Assembly: GCA_020447005.1 (NCBI GenBank)
Contig: JAGRDO010000006.1
Location: 3,493 to 67,492, forward strand
Reading direction: 5' to 3'
DNA: 64,000 nt
DNA from: Paracoccaceae bacterium
Lineage (GTDB): Bacteria > Pseudomonadota > Alphaproteobacteria > Rhodobacterales > Rhodobacteraceae
Made by a program: the position numbers and the translations under genes. Below, in pieces: positions 22,492 to 31,556 of the stretch (positions are counted from its first letter, which is position 1; every line of letters starts with the position of its first letter). The notes beneath the pieces were generated by a model that was given only the letters and a program-made list of their open reading frames with translations, did not search any database and was not told the origin of the DNA.

Positions 22492-23601
22492 CTAGGCGGG
22501 CGTTGCCCTGAACTGGTAAGGCCGGTAGTCGATATCATAACCAAAGTAGCGCGGACCGACGAGGTCGATGCCCTGCGGGCTCAGCCACTGCGGATCGCAG
22601 GGGAAGACCAGCGCCTTCAGCCGCAATCCGTAGCGTAGCGCATCGGCGGTGACCGGGTTGCCGGTTTCAGAATCGAGCACCGTCAGCAAGTCGGGCGTGG
22701 TGGCGACGATCTCGCCATCGCGTTCGGCCATCAGGAATTCGTTCTGGAAATCCAGCCGGAAGGTCTGGCCCCTGAACTCGTCCAGCCCTTCGAGCCGCGC
22801 GGTGCCCCGCGCAAAACCGCCCACGGTGCGCCGCTCGATGTCGGTGACGCGGCCGGAAAAGATCGTGTCGGCGCGCAAAACCTCGGCCACGCGGCCAACC
22901 GGCTCGACGTGATCGGCGTGAGCCTGCCGCAGGGTCTGACCCAGCTTTTCGCACAAGGACAGGGTGCCCCGGACCGTGGCCTTCTTCGCCTGAGCGCCGG
23001 TCATCGGGTAAAAGGCCAGCAGAGCCGCGCCACCCATTTCCACCGTCGCCGCGCGGGCAAGCTTTTCGGTCCATTTGTTCGACACGGTTTCCAGAACGAT
23101 CGAATTGCCCTTGTCGTCGCACAGAACCATCGGCGTCGCCGAAATCCCGTGCATGGTGAAGGTCACCATCTGCAATTCGGGATAGGCGCGGCCCATGCCG
23201 TCGCCATCGACCAGCGGCAGGCCCGAAGCGGCCGCCACGATGAAGGGCGTGGTCGAGTTGATGCCGCCCGCCTCGCAGCAATGAATGGCGTCGATCTTGC
23301 GGCCCAGAAGCTTTTGCAGCGCCGAGAAGGCGTTCATCAGCTCGTCGCCCTGGGGCAGCTTTTCGGCCATCACGGTGGGCGCGCCCATCATGCAGACCGG
23401 CACCACCAACGCATCGTCGGCCAATGTATCGACATCAACCAGCGTGACCGGCCCGTGCTTGCGGATCGCCTCTTGCGCCATCAGCTTGCCGATATAGGGA
23501 TCGCCCCCGCCGCCGGTGCCAAGAATGGCGCCGCCTGTGGCGATGTCTTCCAGATCGGCGGCATGGATGGTTCTGGTCTTGGTCATTGCGGTCTCCGTCA
23601 C
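22492..23601 (-). CDS. DUF917 / S-methyl-thiohydantoin-desulfurase-like protein, copy 1
   Basis: 369-aa protein of the DUF917 family (HyuA-associated; some members are S-methyl thiohydantoin desulfurases). The family hallmark is at residues about 15-35: LEDIATGGAILGTGGGGDPYIG. Other conserved pieces are CCEAGGINSTTPFIVAAASGLPLVDGDGMGRAYPELQM and SGRVTDIERRTVGGFARG. No signal peptide; cytoplasmic. It overlaps the second DUF917 gene by 4 bp and ends the operon. The true substrate is unknown. Confidence 0.87.
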   Translation of the reverse strand: MTETAMTKTRTIHAADLEDIATGGAILGTGGGGDPYIGKLMAQEAIRKHGPVTLVDVDTLADDALVVPVCMMGAPTVMAEKLPQGDELMNAFSALQKLLGRKIDAIHCCEAGGINSTTPFIVAAASGLPLVDGDGMGRAYPELQMVTFTMHGISATPMVLCDDKGNSIVLETVSNKWTEKLARAATVEMGGAALLAFYPMTGAQAKKATVRGTLSLCEKLGQTLRQAHADHVEPVGRVAEVLRADTIFSGRVTDIERRTVGGFARGTARLEGLDEFRGQTFRLDFQNEFLMAERDGEIVATTPDLLTVLDSETGNPVTADALRYGLRLKALVFPCDPQWLSPQGIDLVGPRYFGYDIDYRPYQFRATPA

Positions 23602-24680
23602 AGCGGATTGTAGGGAATGTCGGGATAGCCGAAGGCTGCGGGGCCCACGACCTTCAGCGCCTCGGGCGTTTTCAGCAGCGGATGGGCCGGCAGCGCGATG
23701 GTGGCGACGCGCTGGCCATAGCGGAGCACCTCAGTGGTGATGGGCTCGCCGGTTTCCTCGACCAGGTTCATGATCAGGTCGGGCACCACGACGCGGGCCG
23801 CGCCGTCGATCCACAGGACGAGGTTTTCGTTCTGGATGGCGATGCGCGCCTCTTGCCCGGCATAGGCGCCATGGCCTTCGATCACGGCATGGCCGCGGGC
23901 AAAACCGCCCTTCAGCTCGCGCCGGACATCGATGATGCGGCCGGTGAACATCAGCCTTGCGTCGGCAACTTTTGCCAGCCGGTCCAGCACATCCTGCCGA
24001 CGCGCCCGCGCATCCAGAACCGCGCGCCCGATCGTCAGCGCCTGCGTCACCGTGCCGGGAATGGCGGCACCGCGCAGGAAATCGGCGCGCATCGGCGCGG
24101 TGGCCAGCATCGCCGCCGCCCCCATGCCAACCGCCACGTCGCGCGCCAGCCGTTCCAGCCAGTACATGTCGACGATCTCGCGGAAGATCACGACATTGCC
24201 CTTGTCGTCCGCCATGGCGGCGGGCGCGGGGTTCTGGCCATAGATGAAATAGGTGGTCATCTGCACTTCGGGGAAGGCGCGTCCCATGCCGTCGCCATCA
24301 ACCACCGGCAGCCCGGCATGGGCGGCGGCGATGAACGGCTCCATCGCGTTCGATCCGCCGATCTCGGCCGATATGGTGGCGGCTATGCGGATGCCGGTTT
24401 CCTGTTCCAGCGCGCGGATCGCGCGCAGGCTTTCCCGCCCCTCACGCAGCTTTTCGATGCTGACCACAGGCGCGCCGATCCCGCCCACCTCGGCCACCAG
24501 CGCGTCATCGGGCAGCGCATCAATCGGGATCACCCGCAATTCCGCACCGCCCCGCATCAATTCGCGGCAACGCAGCATCCCCTGATAAGGATTGCCACCG
24601 CCGCCTGTGCCCAGAATGCCGGCGCCGATGGAAAGCGCGTGCAGATCAGGCTCGGTCAGAAGATACCCCCGGTCAGCCAT
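23598..24680 (-). CDS. DUF917 / S-methyl-thiohydantoin-desulfurase-like protein, copy 2
   Basis: 360-aa DUF917 protein. The same hallmark occurs at the N-terminus (LHALSIGAGILGTGGGGNPYQG), with AEIGGSNAMEPFIAAAHAGLPVVDGDGMGRAFPEVQM in the centre and FTGRIIDVRRELKGGFARGHA. It shares architecture with copy 1 but is clearly diverged, so a heteromer or two sequential steps are possible. Overlaps the HyuA-like gene by 8 bp. Confidence 0.87.
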   Translation of the reverse strand: MADRGYLLTEPDLHALSIGAGILGTGGGGNPYQGMLRCRELMRGGAELRVIPIDALPDDALVAEVGGIGAPVVSIEKLREGRESLRAIRALEQETGIRIAATISAEIGGSNAMEPFIAAAHAGLPVVDGDGMGRAFPEVQMTTYFIYGQNPAPAAMADDKGNVVIFREIVDMYWLERLARDVAVGMGAAAMLATAPMRADFLRGAAIPGTVTQALTIGRAVLDARARRQDVLDRLAKVADARLMFTGRIIDVRRELKGGFARGHAVIEGHGAYAGQEARIAIQNENLVLWIDGAARVVVPDLIMNLVEETGEPITTEVLRYGQRVATIALPAHPLLKTPEALKVVGPAAFGYPDIPYNPL

Positions 24681-26217
24681 TCAGGTTGCCCACCGCCTTG
24701 ACCCGCACGCGGGTCGCGTTGCCGGGCAGATAGGCCAGAGGCACATCCTCGACATCGACGATTTCAATGCTGGCGGGATCGGCACCGGCAGCGATGGCGG
24801 CTTCGGTCGCCTTGGCCTTCGCGTCGGCCAGCGCGGCATCGCGGCTCATCTCGGCCAGCGAGTAGACACGGTCGGTATCGCCCGATACCTGCGCGATGGC
24901 CGCACCCACGGCATTGGCCACAGCGAAGTGGTCGGGCTTGATGGTTTCAAGGCCGGCCAGCGGCCCATCCACCAGGATCGAGCCGCCGCCCACAACGATC
25001 ACCGGCAAGGGATCGGGCGACAGGCGCGAACGTTCGACGCTGTCTTCCAGGATTTCGGTCATCCTGCTGCGCGCGGCCTTGACGATGTCCGCCTTCAGAT
25101 GGGCCACTTTCGTTTTGTCGCCCAGATCGACGCCACCTTCGGCCACCGCGATATCGGATGTCGTCAGGATCTTGCCGCCGAAAATCAGCGCCTCTTCGGT
25201 GATCCTGTATCCCACCGAACGCGGCCCGACGGTCACGCCACTTTCCGTCTCGACCACCAGCGACCCGCCCCCAAGCCCGACCGAAAAGACATCCGGCATG
25301 CGGAAGTTGGTGCGAACGCCGCCCACTTCCACGGCAATCGAGGCCTGACGCGGGAAGCCCTTCTGCAATGAGCCGAGATCCGAGGTGGTGCCGCCGATAT
25401 CGACGACGATGGCATCCTTCACGCCCGACAGGAAGGCCGCCCCACGCATCGAATTGGTCGGGCCCGAGGCGAAGGTCAGCACCGGATATTTTTCCGCCAG
25501 TGCGGCATCCATCAGCGTGCCGTCGTTCTGGGTCAGATAGAAGCGGCCCTTGATGCCCACCCCGGCGATGGCATTGCGGAAGGCCTCGATCACGTGGCGA
25601 GACAGGTCGCGCAGGCAGGCATTCATGATCGCCGCATTCTCGCGCTCCAGCAGGCCGATCCGCCCGATATCCGAAGAAAGGGTGATGTCAGCCTCGGGCA
25701 GGGCCTTGGCGATGATCTCGCCCGCGCGCTTTTCGTGCTCGCCCGCGACGGGCGAGAAGACCGACGAGATCGCCACGGTCCTGATGCCCTTCGCGCGGAT
25801 CTCGGCGGCGATGCCGTTCAGCTCGTCCTCGTTCAGGGGCGAAATTTCGCGGCCGTCGAATTCGTTGCCGCCATGGGCCAGCCACCAGTGGTTGCCGATC
25901 ACGTCACGCAGATCGTCGGGCCAGTCGACCATCGGCGGCAGGCTGGCGGTGGCGGGCAAGCCAAGCCGGATCGCGGCGGTCGGTGCCAGATCGCGGCGCT
26001 GCACGACCGCGTTGGTGAAATGCGTGGTGCCAATCATGACATAATTCACAGCCTCTGGCGCCATCCGGGCAGCGTCAAGCACCGCCCGCAGGGCATTGAC
26101 GACCCCGCTCATGACATCAGAGGTGGTCGGCGATTTTACCCCCGCCACCACGCGTTCGCCGTCCATCACCACGGCATCGGTATTCGTGCCGCCTACATCG
26201 ATGCCAATCCGGATCAT
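24673..26217 (-). CDS. HyuA-like hydantoinase/oxoprolinase-family protein
   Basis: 514-aa member of the hydantoinase A/oxoprolinase superfamily with an actin-like ATPase fold. It opens IRIGIDVGGTNTDAVVMDG, has TTHFTNAVVQRRDLAPTAAIRLG around 65-85 and the second phosphate motif IVVDIGGTTSDLGSLQKG around 270. It is shorter than classical HyuA (about 680-700 aa), lacking most of the C-terminal domain, and no HyuB subunit is nearby. This shorter form typically occurs next to DUF917 genes. Expected to open a hydantoin- or lactam-like ring with ATP; substrate unknown. Overlaps the ABC ATPase gene by 4 bp. Confidence 0.88.
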   Translation of the reverse strand: MIRIGIDVGGTNTDAVVMDGERVVAGVKSPTTSDVMSGVVNALRAVLDAARMAPEAVNYVMIGTTHFTNAVVQRRDLAPTAAIRLGLPATASLPPMVDWPDDLRDVIGNHWWLAHGGNEFDGREISPLNEDELNGIAAEIRAKGIRTVAISSVFSPVAGEHEKRAGEIIAKALPEADITLSSDIGRIGLLERENAAIMNACLRDLSRHVIEAFRNAIAGVGIKGRFYLTQNDGTLMDAALAEKYPVLTFASGPTNSMRGAAFLSGVKDAIVVDIGGTTSDLGSLQKGFPRQASIAVEVGGVRTNFRMPDVFSVGLGGGSLVVETESGVTVGPRSVGYRITEEALIFGGKILTTSDIAVAEGGVDLGDKTKVAHLKADIVKAARSRMTEILEDSVERSRLSPDPLPVIVVGGGSILVDGPLAGLETIKPDHFAVANAVGAAIAQVSGDTDRVYSLAEMSRDAALADAKAKATEAAIAAGADPASIEIVDVEDVPLAYLPGNATRVRVKAVGNLNG

Positions 26218-27092
26218 GCCTTGCTTCCTTGTGAAAGTTGTTTCGCCTCATGGGCGACCAGCGCCTCGGCGGTTGGGATTTCCCCGTCGATCAGGGGAAT
26301 TGTCGGGCGGGCGCGCGCCTCATCCTCGCTCATCACCGGGACCGAGGCGATCAGAAGGCGCGAATAGGCGTGGGACGGCGCGGCAAAGACCTGATCCGCA
26401 GTGCCGGTCTCGACGATGCGGCCCAGATACAGGATGCCGACGCGATCCGCGAAGTTCCGCATCAGGCTGAGGTCGTGCGAGATGAAGAGATAGGTCAAGC
26501 CCAGATCGCGCCCCAGATCGGCCAGAAGGTCCATGACCTTGGCCTGCACCGAGACATCCAGCGCCGAGGTCGGCTCATCCAGGATCAGCAGCTTCGGCGT
26601 GGTGGCCAGCGCGCGCGCGATGGCCACGCGCTGTTTCTGGCCACCCGACAATTCGTGCGGATAGCGCCCGGCGAAATGGCGCGGCAATTCGACCATTTCC
26701 AGAAGTTCCGCCACCCGCGCGGCACTGTCGGCAGCACCAACACCCTGCACCGCCAGCGGCACGGTGATCGACTGGGCCACCGTGCGGCGCGGGTTCAGCG
26801 AGGCGCCGGGGTTCTGGAACACCATCTGCACCGGGCGTTGGCCGGCATGGGCCACGGGCGCGCCGTCGATAAGGATGGTGCCCGCCGTGGGTTCGGTCAG
26901 GCCCATGATCATGCGGGCGATGGTGGACTTGCCCGAGCCGCTTTCGCCGGCCAGCCCATAAACCTCGCCCCGCCCTATTGTCAGCGACACGTCGTTCACC
27001 GCGCGGATTTCCCGCGTCTCGCGGCCCATGAAACCGTGGCGAACGCGAAACGCCTTGGACAGGCCCCTCAGTTCCAGCACCGGCGCACTCAT
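26214..27092 (-). CDS. Dipeptide/oligopeptide-type ABC transporter ATPase (DppF/OppF family)
   Basis: 292-aa ATPase. Walker A is AGESGSGKSTIARMI, signature ELSGGQKQRVAIARAL and Walker B LLILDEPTSALDVSVQ; RQPVQMVFQNPGASLNPRRTV is the Q-loop segment typical of the DppF/OppF side. C-terminal FAAPSHAYSRLLIASVP is the usual oligopeptide-type tail. Overlaps DppD by 4 bp upstream and HyuA by 4 bp downstream, tying import to ring opening. Confidence 0.94.
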   Translation of the reverse strand: MSAPVLELRGLSKAFRVRHGFMGRETREIRAVNDVSLTIGRGEVYGLAGESGSGKSTIARMIMGLTEPTAGTILIDGAPVAHAGQRPVQMVFQNPGASLNPRRTVAQSITVPLAVQGVGAADSAARVAELLEMVELPRHFAGRYPHELSGGQKQRVAIARALATTPKLLILDEPTSALDVSVQAKVMDLLADLGRDLGLTYLFISHDLSLMRNFADRVGILYLGRIVETGTADQVFAAPSHAYSRLLIASVPVMSEDEARARPTIPLIDGEIPTAEALVAHEAKQLSQGSKA

Positions 27093-27934
27093 GCCCGCCC
27101 CCCTTGCGTGCCATAGCGGTGCCCGCCGGTCAGGCGTGGCACCGCCGCCATCAGATCGCGGGTATACTCCTCGCGCGGATGGGCGAAGATCGCCCCTGTC
27201 GTGGCGCTTTCGACGATGGTGCCCTTGTTCATCACATAGACCCGGTCGGCGGTTTCGCGCACGACGCCCAGATTGTGGGTGATCATCAGGAGGGCGAGGC
27301 CGCGTTCGGCAACCAGATCTTTCAGCAGTTTCAGGATCTGCGCTTGCGTCGTGACATCCAGCGCGGTGCCCGGCTCATCCGCGATCAGAAGCTCGGGTTC
27401 CGACAACAGCGCCATGGCGATCAGTACGCGCTGGCGCATTCCGCCCGACAGCATGATGGGGAATGCCGCCGCCACCTGTTCGGGCTCGCGCATCCGGACC
27501 TGTGCCAGAACCTCGTGCACACGGGCCAGCCGCTGTGCCCGGCTGCGGTCGCGCCCCAGCCGGCGGTCGGCATATTTCAGGATCGTGGCCAGCTGGTCGC
27601 GGATGGTGAAGACCGGGTTCAGCGATGACATCGGATCCTGAAACACCATGGACATGGCCGTGCCGCGCAGCTTCAGGCGTTCACGCTCGCGCATGGTCAG
27701 AAGGTCCTGACCGCGGAACAGGATCTGGCCGCCCGTGATCTCGGCCGGCGGCGTGCGCAAAAGCCCCATGATCGCCTTCATGGTCACCGACTTGCCCGAA
27801 CCGCTTTCGCCGACCAGCGCGACGTTCCCGCGCGCGGGCACGTCAAGATCGACGCCGTGCAGCACCTCGTTCACCTGGCCATAGGCGGTGAAGCGGACCT
27901 TCAGGCCCCGGATAGAGAGAAGCGGCGCGGTCAT
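27089..27934 (-). CDS. Dipeptide/oligopeptide-type ABC transporter ATPase (DppD/OppD family)
   Basis: 281-aa ATPase. Walker A is VGESGSGKSVTMKAIMG, Q-loop SMVFQDPMSSLNPVFTI, signature MLSGGMRQRVLIAMAL and Walker B LLIADEPGTALDVTTQ. The C-terminal HPREEYTRDLMAAVP region is normal for the family. The ATG at 27934 overlaps the permease stop by 4 bp, which fixes the start against much longer upstream frames. Confidence 0.94.
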   Translation of the reverse strand: MTAPLLSIRGLKVRFTAYGQVNEVLHGVDLDVPARGNVALVGESGSGKSVTMKAIMGLLRTPPAEITGGQILFRGQDLLTMRERERLKLRGTAMSMVFQDPMSSLNPVFTIRDQLATILKYADRRLGRDRSRAQRLARVHEVLAQVRMREPEQVAAAFPIMLSGGMRQRVLIAMALLSEPELLIADEPGTALDVTTQAQILKLLKDLVAERGLALLMITHNLGVVRETADRVYVMNKGTIVESATTGAIFAHPREEYTRDLMAAVPRLTGGHRYGTQGGRA

Positions 27935-28803
27935 TGCTCGCTCACATCGAAAAGGTCGCGCAGGCCGTCGCCCAGAAGGTTGAAGCCCAGCGCGAGGATC
28001 AGGATCACGGTTCCGGGCATCAGCGATTCCCACCAGTGTTCGGGCAGGAACTGCGCGCCATCGGCCACCATCGTGCCCAGGTCCGGGGTCGGCGGCTGGA
28101 TGCCAAGGCCAAGGAAAGACAGAGCGGCACCCAGAAGAATGACGAAACCCGCGTCCAGCGATGTCTTGACCACGATCGGGCCAAGGCAGTTGGGCAGGAT
28201 CTCTCGGAACAGGATATGGAGTTTCGACGCGCCCAGCGTTTCGGCCGCCTCGACATATTCCAGCGCGCGGATCTGGCGGGTCAGCGAATAGACTAGCCGG
28301 GCGTGCCAGGTCCACCACAGCGCTGAAATCGCCAGCATCGCGTTCAGCAGGCTGGGTGTCAGCACAGCCGCGACCGCGAGCGCCATCACCAGCGGCGGAA
28401 TGGCCAGCGCCACGTCCGTGATACGCATGATGATGGTTTCGGTCCAGCCGCCGAAATAGCCCGCGACGAGGCCCAGCGTGGTGCCCACCGGCACCGCGAT
28501 GATCAACACCACAGCGGCCAGTGTCAGCGAGACGCGCAAGCCAAAGATGCAGCGGCTGAAGATGTCGCGGCCCACGTTATCGGTTCCGAACCAGAATTCG
28601 GCCGAGGGTGGCGTGTGGCGCGCGCGAAAGTTTACCACCGCGCCGACATGTTCAGGATAGGGCGTGATCAGCGGCGCCAGAATTGCCGCCAGCACCGCGA
28701 GGATGACGATGGCGGTTCCGATCAGCGCCGTGGGGTTGTGGGAAAAGCGGTACCAGTTCTGCTGGCGCGCGCTGAGTGTGGTGATGGGGCCTGCGTCGGT
28801 CAT
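27931..28803 (-). CDS. Dipeptide/oligopeptide-type ABC transporter permease (DppC family)
   Basis: 290-aa inner-membrane permease. After the N-terminus one helix spans about 30-52 (LIGTAIVILAVLAAILAPLI), followed by the family motif FGTDNVGRDIFSRCIFGLRVSL. The EAA-like loop is AAETLGASKLHILFREILPN. Overlaps DppB and DppD by 4 bp on either side. Confidence 0.94.
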   Translation of the reverse strand: MTDAGPITTLSARQQNWYRFSHNPTALIGTAIVILAVLAAILAPLITPYPEHVGAVVNFRARHTPPSAEFWFGTDNVGRDIFSRCIFGLRVSLTLAAVVLIIAVPVGTTLGLVAGYFGGWTETIIMRITDVALAIPPLVMALAVAAVLTPSLLNAMLAISALWWTWHARLVYSLTRQIRALEYVEAAETLGASKLHILFREILPNCLGPIVVKTSLDAGFVILLGAALSFLGLGIQPPTPDLGTMVADGAQFLPEHWWESLMPGTVILILALGFNLLGDGLRDLFDVSEQ

Positions 28804-29825
28804 GTCCGTTTCCCCCGGATCCGCACACGCGGATCGACGATGCCCACAAGGATGTCGATGACAAGGTTCACGGTCACGAAGAACACGCCCGAGACCATGA
28901 CCACGCCCATCACCGCGTTCAGGTCCTTTTGCAGGATGGTGCGGATGCCATAGGCCGCCATTCCGGGCCAGGCGAAGACCAGTTCCACGACGAAGGCGCC
29001 GCCGATCAGCGAGGCGAATTCAAGCCCGAGGATGGTCAGCGGCGGCACGAAGCTGGGGCGCAGGTTGTACTTGAACAGCCGCAGCCAGCCGGGCACGCCG
29101 AAGGCGCGCGCCGCCTCGATGTAATCCTGCCGCGAAGTGTCGATCATCGATGCGCGGGTGATCCGCGCGATTTGCCCGGTGGTCGCCGCCGCCAGCGCGG
29201 TCGCGGGCAGGATCAGGTGACGGACCGCGTCGCCCAGGACATCCCATCGGCCCTGCGCGATGCTGTCGAAGATCAGAAGGCCCGTCGGTCCGGCGGTATA
29301 GACCACGTCGGGCGACAACCGGCCTGTCGTGGGCAGAACGCCAAGGACATATCCTGCCAGCACCTGCAACAGGATCGCCAGAAAGAATGAAGGCGTGACG
29401 GCGGCGAAAATCGCAAAAAGCCGCACGGCGGTGTCGGGCCACCTGTCTTTCCAGTTGGCGGCGACCACGCCCATCGGCACACCGAAGACAAAGGCCATAA
29501 AGATCGTTGCGAAGACCAGTTCAAAAGTTGCCGGGAAGGTATCACGGATATCGTCGTTGACCGCACGCTCGGTCAGCAGGGACCGGCCAAGATCGCCCTG
29601 CGCCAGCCCCCCGACGAAGTAGGCGTATTGCACCGTTATCGGCTTGTTCAGACCCAGCTTGTCGTTCAGCGCCTCGACCTGCTCGGCCGTCGCCGTCGGC
29701 CCCAGCGCCATGCGTGCCGGGTCGCCCGGAACGATGCGGGCGATGAAGAAGATCACCATCGACAGGCCGACCAGCACCAGCAGCGACCAGCCGACACGGC
29801 GAAGAAGGAAAGACAGGAATTCCAT
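28800..29825 (-). CDS. Dipeptide/oligopeptide-type ABC transporter permease (DppB family)
   Basis: 341-aa inner-membrane permease. The N-terminal helix is LLRRVGWSLLVLVGLSMVIFFIARI followed by the family signature VPGDPARMALGPTATAEQVEALNDKLGLN. The C-terminal loop shows DYIEAARAFGVPGWLRLFKYNLRPS, then EFASLIGGAFVVELVFAWPGMAAYGI. It is separated from the binding-protein gene by a 71-bp gap with a strong hairpin. Confidence 0.94.
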   Translation of the reverse strand: MEFLSFLLRRVGWSLLVLVGLSMVIFFIARIVPGDPARMALGPTATAEQVEALNDKLGLNKPITVQYAYFVGGLAQGDLGRSLLTERAVNDDIRDTFPATFELVFATIFMAFVFGVPMGVVAANWKDRWPDTAVRLFAIFAAVTPSFFLAILLQVLAGYVLGVLPTTGRLSPDVVYTAGPTGLLIFDSIAQGRWDVLGDAVRHLILPATALAAATTGQIARITRASMIDTSRQDYIEAARAFGVPGWLRLFKYNLRPSFVPPLTILGLEFASLIGGAFVVELVFAWPGMAAYGIRTILQKDLNAVMGVVMVSGVFFVTVNLVIDILVGIVDPRVRIRGKRT

Positions 29826-29848
29826 CGGTCGGACAAGCTCCCTGCGGT

Positions 29849-29872
29849 CCCTGCGGACGTTGGTCCGCAGGG
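29849..29872. terminator. 10-bp perfect hairpin between binding-protein gene and dppB-like gene
   Basis: CCCTGCGGAC at 29849-29858 and its exact inverse at 29863-29872 flank a GTTG loop. No T-run follows on the minus strand. A likely mRNA-stabilising or partial-attenuation hairpin, as at 12315 and 39138. Confidence 0.6.
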
Positions 29873-29896
29873 TCGCCTTTCATCATGTGCCGCTGC

Positions 29897-31459
29897 TTAT
29901 TTGCAGGTCCAGCTATAGCGCGTGAAGTCGTAGTCGAAGGACTGCATCGGAACCGCCTTGAAGCCGGTCAGACACTTGTCCATCGCGTGCTGCACGGTCT
30001 GGGTCAGCAGGAAGACATCGGGCTGGATGTCGACCAGCTTGGCCTGAAGTTCCTTGTAGATCGCGGCCTGCCCTGCCGGGTCGCCGGTTACGCGGGCCTT
30101 GTCGATCATCGCGTCAACCTCCGGATCCTGCACCCATTCCATCGAGGCCCATGTGCCGGCGGCATTGGAATGGTACTGGGTATAGAACATCGAATCCGGG
30201 CTGGGATAGGTCGGCCCGAAGAAGACCTGGTTGACGGCAGGCGTGGTTTCCACCTTGCCCGCGATCTCGGTGATGCGGTTCCAGGGGTCGGGCTGCTGCG
30301 TCACCTTGAAGCCGATCTGTTCGAGGTTCGACTGCATCAGGAGGCTGATTTCTTCCTCGAACTTGGTGCCCGCGACATAGCCGAGCACGATCGGAATCTC
30401 CTGACCGGCATATTTGGATTGGGCGAGTTCCGCCTTGGCGGCTTCAAGATCGTAGGCCACCTGCGGGATGTCATCGTTGTGGAAGTCGGCGAAGGCTTTC
30501 GGCAGTGGCGTCGTCAGCTCGCCACCCGGCAGGATCACCTCGCGGATGGTGTCATAATCGGTGGCCAGCGCGATGGCGCGGCGTACGTGAACGTCGTCGG
30601 TCGGCGCGACCTTGGTGTTGAGCTTCAGGTAGAAGGCCGTCGCCGTCGCCTCTTTCGCGATGTTGAAACGGCCCATGTCCTCAAGCGCCTTGTAGGTGTC
30701 CGGCGACTGATATTGCGAGGTCATGGTCAACTCGCCCGACGCCGCGAGCGATTTTACAGTCGCCTCGTCGTTGGTGACGATCCAGCGAACCTCGTCGATC
30801 GGGCCATCGCCGAAACCCTTGTAATAGTTCGGATCGCGCACGATCACCATGCGTGCGCCGCGCTCCCAGCTTTTCAGCGTGTAGGCCCCGGCGCCAGCGG
30901 TATTGGTTGCAAGCCAGGTCTGGCCGTCATCGCCACCCTCGTTGGCGGTGACGGCATCCTCGTTCAGGATGAACACCGCCGGAATGGTTGCAAGGAAGGG
31001 TGCGAACGGCTTCTCCAGCGTGAATTTCACAGTCCGGGCATCGACTGCCTCGACCGAACCGGCGCTCAGAACACCGGCGAACAGGTTCGCGGGTCCCTGG
31101 TTGATCCGGAACAGACGCTCAAAGGTATAGACCACATCCGAGGCTTCGACAGGCGACCCATCGGCGAAATGCGCGTCGGCGCGCAGCGTGAATGTCGCTT
31201 CCCTGGCATCGTCGGAAACCGCCCAGCTTTCGGCCAGTTCCGGTACAAGGTTGCCCGAGGAATCGACCGTCAGCAGCCCGTCGTAAAGGTTAACGGCGGC
31301 CATATAGTCGGTGTAATCAGAGATCTTGGCCGGATCGATCGTACCGAAGATCTGAACGGTATTCATCGTGACGACAGTCTCGGCGCTGGCAGCACCGGCG
31401 CAGGCAAACAGCGCGGCAACGGCGCAGGACGCGAAAAGGCGTGAAGGACGAATGATCAT
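29897..31459 (-). CDS. Dipeptide/oligopeptide-type ABC transporter substrate-binding protein
   Basis: 520-aa periplasmic SBP of family 5. Signal peptide IIRPSRLFASCAVAALFACAGAASA, cleaved before ETVVT. Conserved parts include NLYDGLLTVDSSGNLVPELAESWAVSDD, FHADGSPVEASDVVYTFERL-like sequence near 90-115 and VRRAIALATDYDTI near 305. Start at 31459 has a G-rich ribosome site (GGGGGG) eight bases upstream. It is the first structural gene of the operon and lies 89 bp after the MalT-like regulator. The ligand may be a hydantoin-like compound or small peptide. Confidence 0.94.
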   Translation of the reverse strand: MIIRPSRLFASCAVAALFACAGAASAETVVTMNTVQIFGTIDPAKISDYTDYMAAVNLYDGLLTVDSSGNLVPELAESWAVSDDAREATFTLRADAHFADGSPVEASDVVYTFERLFRINQGPANLFAGVLSAGSVEAVDARTVKFTLEKPFAPFLATIPAVFILNEDAVTANEGGDDGQTWLATNTAGAGAYTLKSWERGARMVIVRDPNYYKGFGDGPIDEVRWIVTNDEATVKSLAASGELTMTSQYQSPDTYKALEDMGRFNIAKEATATAFYLKLNTKVAPTDDVHVRRAIALATDYDTIREVILPGGELTTPLPKAFADFHNDDIPQVAYDLEAAKAELAQSKYAGQEIPIVLGYVAGTKFEEEISLLMQSNLEQIGFKVTQQPDPWNRITEIAGKVETTPAVNQVFFGPTYPSPDSMFYTQYHSNAAGTWASMEWVQDPEVDAMIDKARVTGDPAGQAAIYKELQAKLVDIQPDVFLLTQTVQHAMDKCLTGFKAVPMQSFDYDFTRYSWTCK

Positions 31460-31524
31460 GGTAACCCCCCGTTGGTTTCGGCGAAATTGTGCGCGCCGAA
31501 CTGACCTTGCGGCAACGCAGCATA

Positions 31525-31556
31525 CGGTCAGGTTTGGATAAATTTCGGTCAGGTTT
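31525..31556. promoter_or_regulatory. Direct repeats CGGTCAGGTTT, 21 bp apart, upstream of SBP operon
   Basis: Identical 11-mers at 31525-31535 and 31546-31556 lie 66-97 bp before the SBP start; the second overlaps the end of the MalT-like gene. A reversed core CTGACC lies at 31501-31506. The 21-bp phasing places them on one face of the helix, as expected for a LuxR/MalT-type activator. Inference only. Confidence 0.5.
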
